18,041 bases of DNA from Chitinophaga pinensis (GTDB lineage: Bacteria; Bacteroidota; Bacteroidia; SXHM01). Positions 12,667 to 18,041 of this stretch are shown here, piece by piece. Under the pieces are notes generated by a model. It was given only the letters and a program-made list of their open reading frames with translations, searched no databases and was not told the origin of the DNA. Made by a program: the position numbers and the translations under genes. The stretch lies in the NCBI GenBank assembly GCA_945889235.1, contig CAMDBK010000024.1, forward strand, positions 1 to 18,041. Reading direction: 5' to 3'. The stretch's first letter is position 1. Each line of letters begins with the position of its first letter.

Positions 12667-14568
12667 ATGCAATTAGTTCCCAAGCAAAAATATTATGTCT
12701 TTGATTTCGACAGTACGCTTACTGCTGTTGAAGCTTTTGAAGAATTAGCAGCCATTGCCCTCAAAGGCAATAAAGATAAAGACAAGGTTGTAAAGGAAAT
12801 CGGACACATTACCGATCAAGGCGTTGATGGCACAATTACGTTCACCGAATCATTGGAGAGAAGAATTCTTTTGCTTCATGCGAAGCGTGAACACCTTGCT
12901 ATTTTGGTTAAGAAGTTGAAGAGTAAAATTTCTAAATCAATTAAAAGCAACAAAGATTTTTTCCTCAAAAACTCTGAAAATATTTATGTCATTTCAGGCG
13001 GCTTCAAAGAGTTTGTTGACCCAATTGTTGCTGCTTATAAAATTCCTTCTGAGCGTGTATTTGCAAACACATTCACCTTTGATGAAGAAGACAATATTAT
13101 AGGTTTTGACCGCGAGAATCATTTGGCTCAACCCAACGGAAAAATTGGTCAGTTAAAAGATTTAAATCTTGATGGTGAAATATATGTAATTGGCGATGGC
13201 TACAGTGATTACCAGATGCGCGAAGCAGGGCTTGCGCACAAATTTTTTGCTTATACCGAAAACATTGAACGCGAAAATATCCTTGACCGTGCCGACCACA
13301 TTACACCAAGTTTTGATGAATTTCTTTACGTAAATAAATTGCCCATGAATATATCGTATCCCAAAAACAGAATTAAGGTTTTGCTGCTTGAAAATGTGCA
13401 TACCGATGCGCTTGAAATCTTCAAAGAAGAAGGCTATCAGGTGGAAGTACACACAGGCGCAATGAATGAAGCTGAATTGAGTGAGGCTATTAAAGAGGTT
13501 TCCATTCTTGGTATTCGTTCAAAAACTATGGTTACAAAAGAAGTGCTGAAAAATGCAGACAGGTTGTTGGCTATTGGCGCTTTCTGCATTGGTACCAACC
13601 AGATTGATTTGGATGAAGCACTTAAAAAAGGTGTTGCAGTTTTTAATGCACCCTACAGCAATACCCGCAGTGTGGTTGAATTAGCGATTGGTGAAATTAT
13701 TATGCTTCAACGCAACATTACCGACAAATCAAAAATGCTGCATGAAGGGAAATGGGATAAATCAGCAAAAGGAAGTTTTGAAATCCGTGGAAAAAAACTG
13801 GGAATTATCGGTTACGGAAATATCGGTTCTCAACTTTCGGTGCTTGCCGAATCACTGGGAATGCAAGTGATGTATTACGATACAATGGAAAAACTTTCAC
13901 TCGGAAATGCCTATAAATGCGGCTCATTGCGTGAATTGTTGAAAAAAGCAGACATCATAACTCTTCACGTTGACGGTAGCGAAACCAACACCAACTTAAT
14001 TGGCGAAGAAGAATTTAAAATGATGAAAGACGGAATTATTTTTCTTAACCTCAGTCGCGGGCATATTGTAGATATTAAAGCATTGGAGAAATATGTGAAG
14101 AATGGAAAAATAAGAGGAGCGGGAGTGGATGTTTTTCCTTATGAACCCAAAACGAATGATGAAGAATTTATGACTGAACTGAGAAATCTGCCCAACACAA
14201 TTTTAACTCCGCACGTTGGCGGCAGCACTGAAGAAGCACAACGCAACATTGCAGCTTACGTTCCTGAACACATCATCAAATACATCAATACCGGAAATTC
14301 TTTTACCAGTGTAAACCTTCCGAATTTACAATTGCCGGAATTAAATAAAGCGCATCGTTTGTTACATCTTCACAAAAATGTTCCGGGAATTATGGCAAAA
14401 ATCAACAGCATTTTTGCACGTTACGGAATAAATATTCTCGGTCAATACCTGAAAACCACAGGAAACATCGGCTATCTGATTACCGATATTGATAAAGCGT
14501 ATGAAGAAGATATTATCCGTGAGTTCAAAAAAATTGACCACACGATAAGGTTCAGGGTATTATACTAA
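12667..14568 (+). CDS. serA: Phosphoserine phosphatase / D-3-phosphoglycerate dehydrogenase fusion
   Basis: A 633-residue fusion of the third and first steps of serine synthesis. N-terminal HAD phosphatase (about 7-215): Asp13 and Asp15 (DFDST), Ser110 (VISGG), Lys159 (NGKIG), Asp177 and Asp181 (GDGYSD). C-terminal dehydrogenase (about 236-545): the NAD-binding GIIGYGNIG (379-387), then Arg464 (LSRG), Glu493 (FPYEP) and His516 (TPHVGGS), the catalytic triad of the family. An ACT domain (about 565-633) is the usual serine feedback site. All key residues are present in both halves, so both may be active; the missing middle step (serC) is not in this window. I chose the ATG at 12667 because MQLVPKQKYYVFDFDST is family-like, while a GTG at 12628 would overlap the putative promoter. 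As I recall, similar fusions occur in Bacteroidota. Confidence 0.93.
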   Translation: MQLVPKQKYYVFDFDSTLTAVEAFEELAAIALKGNKDKDKVVKEIGHITDQGVDGTITFTESLERRILLLHAKREHLAILVKKLKSKISKSIKSNKDFFLKNSENIYVISGGFKEFVDPIVAAYKIPSERVFANTFTFDEEDNIIGFDRENHLAQPNGKIGQLKDLNLDGEIYVIGDGYSDYQMREAGLAHKFFAYTENIERENILDRADHITPSFDEFLYVNKLPMNISYPKNRIKVLLLENVHTDALEIFKEEGYQVEVHTGAMNEAELSEAIKEVSILGIRSKTMVTKEVLKNADRLLAIGAFCIGTNQIDLDEALKKGVAVFNAPYSNTRSVVELAIGEIIMLQRNITDKSKMLHEGKWDKSAKGSFEIRGKKLGIIGYGNIGSQLSVLAESLGMQVMYYDTMEKLSLGNAYKCGSLRELLKKADIITLHVDGSETNTNLIGEEEFKMMKDGIIFLNLSRGHIVDIKALEKYVKNGKIRGAGVDVFPYEPKTNDEEFMTELRNLPNTILTPHVGGSTEEAQRNIAAYVPEHIIKYINTGNSFTSVNLPNLQLPELNKAHRLLHLHKNVPGIMAKINSIFARYGINILGQYLKTTGNIGYLITDIDKAYEEDIIREFKKIDHTIRFRVLY

Positions 14569-14667
14569 GCCTTATCCCTAACCCTTCTCCGAAGGAGAAG
14601 GGAACAGAGCACTCATAAACAAGTTTGTGGAAAAGTCTTCTCCTTTGGAGAGGATTTAGGTGAGGCT
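14568..14667. repeat. Inverted-repeat element between convergent serA and ribH
   Basis: Imperfect terminal inverted repeats (AGCCTTATCCCTAACCC at 14568-14584 against GGATTTAGGTGAGGCT at 14652-14667) enclose two hairpins: CCCTTCTCC/GGAGAAGGG with loop GAA (14582-14602), and TCTCC/GGAGA with loop TTT (14639-14651). It starts at the last base of the serA stop codon and overlaps the last four codons of ribH on the other strand, including its TAA. It resembles MITE-like words I recall from other Bacteroidota and may serve both genes as a transcript end. Confidence 0.8.
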
Positions 14668-15147
14668 CTTTTTTAGCGCCACCATTTTAATTGCAGTAAC
14701 CGCAGCTTCCACGCCTTTATTACCATGTTTTCCTCCGGCACGGGCTTTTGCCTGTTGCATGTTTTCGGGTGTAAGAACACCAAAAATAAATGGAATATTG
14801 TAAGTGATATTTAAGTCGGTAACTCCCTTAGCTACTGCGTTACAGATAAAATCAAAGTGCCGCGTTTCGCCTTGTATCACACAGCCAAGGCAGATAACAG
14901 CATCAAACTTTTTACTATCCGCCAGCCATTTTGCTCCTGCAGTTAATTCAAAACTTCCGGGAACGTAATGAACAGAAATATTTTTTTCTTTTGCTCCGTA
15001 TTTAGTAAGTGTTTTCAGAGCTCCGTCACGCAGTGCAAAAGTAATCTCATCATTCCATTCAGAAACAATAAGAGCAAAACGCATTCCTTTTGCAGAAGGG
15101 ATTTTGCTGCTGTCGTGCTTGGATAAGTTTTTTAGCGCAGAAGCCAA
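14656..15147 (-). CDS. ribH: 6,7-dimethyl-8-ribityllumazine synthase
   Basis: RibH joins 5-amino-6-ribitylaminouracil and 3,4-dihydroxybutanone 4-phosphate to make the lumazine precursor of riboflavin. Family features are Trp31 (SEWND), VPGSFEL (62-68), IQGETRHFDF with His97 as the likely general acid, and RAGGKHGNKGVEAA (136-149). 163 residues, typical of Bacteroidota forms. The start is TTG at 15147. The N-terminal block MASALKNLS is family-like, and the alternative ATG at residue 22 would remove the segment before the first strand. The last residues (SLT) and stop are encoded inside the inverted-repeat element shared with serA. It follows the TPR gene on the same strand, an arrangement I recall as common in Bacteroidota. 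Confidence 0.95.
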   Translation of the reverse strand: MASALKNLSKHDSSKIPSAKGMRFALIVSEWNDEITFALRDGALKTLTKYGAKEKNISVHYVPGSFELTAGAKWLADSKKFDAVICLGCVIQGETRHFDFICNAVAKGVTDLNITYNIPFIFGVLTPENMQQAKARAGGKHGNKGVEAAVTAIKMVALKKSLT

Positions 15148-15243
15148 GTGAAATTAGGTGATTAAGTTGATTGGTTTATTGAGGTAATTTAGCTTAGGTT
15201 ATTCCCTAATTACCTTAATGGCCAAATTCCTTATTTAACTTAC
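15148..15243. other. Intergenic word-like AT-rich stretch between the TPR gene and ribH
   Basis: On the minus strand this gap can be cut into about 8-base words related to TAACCTAA and TCACCTAA, with weaker units between them. The inverse word CTAATTACCT appears near 15208. It is looser than the other arrays. No promoter motif TAnnTTTG is seen immediately before ribH, so ribH may be read from the TPR gene promoter. Confidence 0.4.
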
Positions 15244-15924
15244 TTATAACGATGCTTTCGCTCTTGCTTTATATTTCTCAGCAGAACGACCTTCATTAGT
15301 CGTTGGAAATTCTTTTTCCAGGCGCTCGTAAAGTTTAACTGCTTTTTCAAATTCACCTTTGCCTTCAATTGCCTGTGCGGCTTTCATCAGATAAACAGGT
15401 GAAGTAAATTTGTTGTTTTTTTCTTCAGCAGCTTCCATGTAAGAACTAATTGCTTTGTCGGTTTCACCCAGTTCCATATAAGCATCGCCTGTTGCACCGA
15501 TTGCAATAACGCTTAACACATCATCATCAGAACTGAATTTCCCAAGATATTCAATGGCATTTTCGTATTCGCCAAGGTGCAAATAGCTAATGCCAGCATA
15601 ATAATACGATAGATTGGAAGAACTGGTCATTCCATAATCATCAATGATTTGAAGAAAGCCGGGATATTGACCTTTTCCATCTAATGCTATGCGGAAAGAA
15701 TCCTGCTGAAAATACTGCTCGGCACGGAACATTTGTGATGCTGCTTCAGTTTCTTTAGGAGCAATGATGAATTTTTTCCATCCCACATATCCGCCAATAA
15801 TTAGTATCAGCGCAGCTACAACTCCAAGAATGATTTTCTGATTGTCTTCAAAAAACTGTTCGGTTTTGTCGTAAGCGCTTTCAACATTAAGAATTACATC
15901 TTCTTTTTCCTTTTCTTTTGCCAT
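15244..15924 (-). CDS. YfgM-like single-pass membrane protein with TPR repeats
   Basis: A 226-residue protein with a highly charged N-terminus (MAKEKEKEDV), one membrane segment (about 31-49, IILGVVAALILIIGGYVGW) and a soluble C-terminal part of about 170 residues rich in TPR-like helix pairs (for example the segment NLSYYYAGISYLHLGEYENA). This layout is that of TPR_21/YfgM-like proteins, which in E. coli sit at the SecYEG translocon with the TPRs in the periplasm. Here the role is inferred from domain order only. It comes first in a likely two-gene unit with ribH and is divergent from rpmE2, with a matching promoter motif in the spacer. Confidence 0.85.
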   Translation of the reverse strand: MAKEKEKEDVILNVESAYDKTEQFFEDNQKIILGVVAALILIIGGYVGWKKFIIAPKETEAASQMFRAEQYFQQDSFRIALDGKGQYPGFLQIIDDYGMTSSSNLSYYYAGISYLHLGEYENAIEYLGKFSSDDDVLSVIAIGATGDAYMELGETDKAISSYMEAAEEKNNKFTSPVYLMKAAQAIEGKGEFEKAVKLYERLEKEFPTTNEGRSAEKYKARAKASL

Positions 15925-15943
15925 GTTTTGATAATTGAGGGCG

Positions 15944-15951
15944 CAAAAATA
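15944..15951 (-). promoter_or_regulatory. Promoter -7 element for the TPR-ribH unit
   Basis: TATTTTTG on the minus strand matches TAnnTTTG exactly and lies 19 bases before the ATG at 15924. The leader is short. No clear -33 TTTG lies at the usual distance. Confidence 0.6.
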
Positions 15952-16002
15952 TATTTTTTCCTGAATAAGACACCGAATATTTAAGGAGTGCTCTTTAAAA
16001 TA

Positions 16003-16033
16003 TTTGGCAGTTAATATGAAATATCTATCTTTG
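16003..16033 (+). promoter_or_regulatory. Full Bacteroidota promoter for rpmE2
   Basis: TTTG at 16003-16006, a 19-base spacer, then TATCTTTG at 16026-16033 fits the Bacteroidota primary sigma consensus (TTTG, about 19 bases, TAnnTTTG) exactly. The ATG follows 20 bases later. It is the most complete promoter in the window and matches the strong expression expected for a ribosomal protein. Confidence 0.8.
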
Positions 16034-16053
16034 CGCCTCCAAAAAATAAGATA

Positions 16054-16326
16054 ATGAAAAAAGAATTACACCCAGCTAACTACAGACTTGTTGTATTTAA
16101 AGACATGTCGGTTGATTATTCATTCGTTTGCCGCTCAACTGTTGAAACGAAAGAAACCATTAAACATGAAGATGGAGTTGAGTATCCATTAGTGAAATTA
16201 GAGATTTCTGATAAATCTCATCCTTTCTATACCGGTAAAATGAAATTGGTTGATACAGCAGGTCGTGTTGATAAATTCCGTAACAGGTATAAAAACCGCG
16301 TGGAGACAAAACAACCGGAGCAGTAA
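16054..16326 (+). CDS. rpmE2: Type B 50S ribosomal protein L31
   Basis: A 90-residue L31 of the longer type B. Recognisable features are the N-terminal MKKELHPANYRLVVFKD, the block VDYSFVCRST, DGVEYPLVKLEISDKSHPFYTG, and the basic end RVDKFRNRYKNR. It has a single Cys26 and no CxxC zinc motif, so it is the zinc-independent form. In species that have both types, the B form can replace the zinc form when zinc is short; whether a second L31 exists here is unknown. It has its own strong promoter and an intrinsic terminator, so it is a single-gene unit. Confidence 0.97.
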   Translation: MKKELHPANYRLVVFKDMSVDYSFVCRSTVETKETIKHEDGVEYPLVKLEISDKSHPFYTGKMKLVDTAGRVDKFRNRYKNRVETKQPEQ

Positions 16327-16350
16327 TAAATTATTTTACTTCTACAGATT

Positions 16351-16384
16351 AACACCTTGAACTTTGTTCAGGGTGTTTTTTTTT
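16351..16384 (+). terminator. Intrinsic terminator of rpmE2
   Basis: A 12-base stem (AACACCTTGAAC with GTTCAGGGTGTT, one G-U pair), a TTT loop and a run of T from 16376 to 16384. It lies 24 bases after the rpmE2 stop and just before the end of the convergent ABC gene. On the other strand no U-tract is present, so it serves mainly rpmE2. Confidence 0.92.
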
Positions 16385-16392
16385 GTAGGAGA

Positions 16393-18041
16393 TTATGCAA
16401 TTTCTGTTTTCTCTTCCTCCAGCAATTGTTTCTGGTGAAGTTCGTAATAAGTTCCTTTTGCATTCAGCATATTTTTGTGCGTTCCGCGCTCAATAATTTC
16501 GCCATTGTCAAGCACAATAATTTCGTCAGCATCTTTTACCGATGAAACACGGTGACTGATAATCACAGAAGTTTTCCCTTGCATAATTCTGCGCAAGTTG
16601 CCGAGAATAACTTCTTCGGTTTCTGTATCCACCGCACTCATGCAATCATCAAAAATCAATATGCGCGGGTTGCGGATAATGGCGCGTGCAATGGATACCC
16701 GTTGTTTTTGTCCTCCAGAAAGTGTGATGCCTCTTTCACCCAGCATGGTGTCAAACTTTGCTGGAAAATCCATGATGTTATCATACACGGCTGCATCTTT
16801 TGCTGCTTGTTCTACAGCCTCTTTTAAATTGCCGACAAAATTTTCCTTCTTAATTCCGAATGCGATATTGTTGAGTACATTATCTGAGAAAAGAAAAACT
16901 TCCTGCGGCACATAACCGGTCTGCTTTCTCAATTCATGCAGATTAATGTCTTTGATATTTTTTTCATCAATAAAAATGTTGCCGGTATTTACATCATACA
17001 ATCGTGTAATTAGCGCTGCAATGGTTGATTTTCCTGAGCCTGTTCTTCCAATCACAGCTAAAGATTTTCCCGGCTCTACTTTAAACGAAACATTTTTCAA
17101 TGCCTGAATTCCTGAATCAGGATAAATGAAATTCACTTTATCAAAAACTATTTCACCTTTAATTTCTGTCGCGGTAGTGCTTGGGTTTTCAATTTCAGGT
17201 TTCAGAAAAAGAAATTCATTAATCCTGCGCTGTGATGCTGCCGCACGCTGAATAATAGAAGTTACCCAACCCACCGCAGTAAAAGGCCAGGTCAGCATAT
17301 TGATGTAAATAATAAACTCAGCAATGTTCCCCGAAGTTATTTTTCCTGCTATTACTTGTTTCCCTCCAATGTAAATCGTAAGCAGCGTGCTTAGCCCGAT
17401 AAGCAAAAGCATAATGGGAAAGAACAATGAATTTATTCTTACCAGTTCCATCGACTTGTCTTTGTAAAAGTTTGTTTCTTTTATGAATTCATGCTCCATT
17501 TCCTTTTCTCGTGTATAGGCTTTAATCACCCGAATGCCTGAAAATGTTTCTTGTACAAACGTGGAGAGCCGAGAAAGTTGCGCTTGTACTTCTTCGCTTT
17601 TCCGGTCAATCATGGTGCTTACATAATAGATAGCAATAGAAAGAAAAGGCAATGGCAACAACACATACAGTGTAAGCTCAACATTTACACTCAGCATCGC
17701 CCAAATGCACAGCACCGCAAGCACCAAAAGATTAATGGAATACATAACCGCAGGACCCACATACATCCGCGAGCGGCTCACATCTTCGCTGATGCGGGCC
17801 ATTAAATCTCCTGTATTGTTTCGCTTGAAAAAGGCAAGGCTCAGTTTCTGGTAATGTTCATAAATATCATTCTTCAAATCATACTCAATATGGCGCGACA
17901 TCACAATAATGGTCTGTCGCATAAAGAACATGAACACGCATTTGAGCAGCGCCAAGGCTAAAACAATCATCCCGAAAATCAACAATGTTTTTGCAAGCAA
18001 ATCATATAACGGACTCTGCATTTCAAACCCTTTAAAAAGCT
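16393..18041 (-). CDS. ABC exporter (permease fused to ATPase), N-terminus beyond window
   Basis: The frame is open to the right edge, so the gene is longer than shown. An internal ATG at 18021 is preceded by in-frame family-like residues (LFKGFE), so it is not the start. About 549 residues are visible. The N-terminal part has the type IV exporter membrane domain with several hydrophobic segments. The ATPase has Walker A (GRTGSGKST, near 17020-17055), a Q-loop (YVPQE), the signature LSGGQKQRVSIARA, Walker B followed by Asp (FDDCMSAVD; Asp at 16645-16647 where most have catalytic Glu) and the H-loop His (ISHR, 16552-16554). It probably exports a lipid or drug-like molecule. The gene is convergent with rpmE2, and no partner subunit is visible in the window. 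The substrate is unknown. Confidence 0.92.
   Translation of the reverse strand, partial: LFKGFEMQSPLYDLLAKTLLIFGMIVLALALLKCVFMFFMRQTIIVMSRHIEYDLKNDIYEHYQKLSLAFFKRNNTGDLMARISEDVSRSRMYVGPAVMYSINLLVLAVLCIWAMLSVNVELTLYVLLPLPFLSIAIYYVSTMIDRKSEEVQAQLSRLSTFVQETFSGIRVIKAYTREKEMEHEFIKETNFYKDKSMELVRINSLFFPIMLLLIGLSTLLTIYIGGKQVIAGKITSGNIAEFIIYINMLTWPFTAVGWVTSIIQRAAASQRRINEFLFLKPEIENPSTTATEIKGEIVFDKVNFIYPDSGIQALKNVSFKVEPGKSLAVIGRTGSGKSTIAALITRLYDVNTGNIFIDEKNIKDINLHELRKQTGYVPQEVFLFSDNVLNNIAFGIKKENFVGNLKEAVEQAAKDAAVYDNIMDFPAKFDTMLGERGITLSGGQKQRVSIARAIIRNPRILIFDDCMSAVDTETEEVILGNLRRIMQGKTSVIISHRVSSVKDADEIIVLDNGEIIERGTHKNMLNAKGTYYELHQKQLLEEEKTEIA

Noticed and set aside
18019..18021. ATG as start of the ABC exporter
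   Set aside because: The frame stays open upstream to the edge with family-like residues, and the visible protein is about 40-50 residues short of a full exporter.
1..18041. tRNA, rRNA, riboswitch or transposase genes
   Set aside because: I found no cloverleaf, rRNA core sequence, FMN-type riboswitch before ribH, or DDE/HUH-like protein in any frame; a covariance-model search would be needed to exclude small RNAs.

Overview
The window looks like chromosomal DNA of a Bacteroidota bacterium, probably environmental. Two secreted proteins end in type IX secretion (T9SS) C-terminal sorting domains. Start regions carry the Bacteroidota promoter word TAnnTTTG, Shine-Dalgarno sites are weak or absent, and several proteins are of Bacteroidota type: SerB-SerA fusion, type B L31, recF next to a DUF721 gene, and a YfgM-like TPR gene next to ribH. 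I cannot assign it more narrowly. No phage, transposase, CRISPR, rRNA or tRNA gene is visible.

Layout. 1-1972 (+): the end of an aminopeptidase P gene, recF, and a DUF721/DciA-like gene. 2092-4764 (+): a secreted subtilisin-like protease. 4782-8929 (-): ubiD-family decarboxylase, FIST sensor protein and SpoIIE/PP2C phosphatase, transcribed in that order; the last two may form a signalling pair. 9002-10663 (-): a secreted alpha/beta hydrolase. 10722-14568 (+): MazG-like pyrophosphohydrolase, a tiny membrane ORF, ispH, and a fused phosphoserine phosphatase/phosphoglycerate dehydrogenase. 14656-15924 (-): ribH and its upstream TPR membrane protein. 16054-16326 (+): type B ribosomal protein L31. 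16393 to the right edge (-): an ABC exporter whose N-terminus lies outside the window.

The genes are mostly core metabolism (isoprenoids, serine, riboflavin, possibly quinone), replication/repair and secretion. I see no defence or mobile gene cassette.

The most unusual signal is in the DNA. Imperfect arrays with a period of 7 (sometimes 8) bases occur at six places. Two encode the hydrophobic cores of both T9SS signal peptides, three lie inside ubiD (two of them facing each other), and one runs through the recF stop codon. Separately, six gene junctions each carry a different inverted-repeat element. One of these supplies the last codons and stop of ribH, and another consists of two mini-hairpins whose differences are compensatory. 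These repeats are read directly from the sequence; any function is inference.
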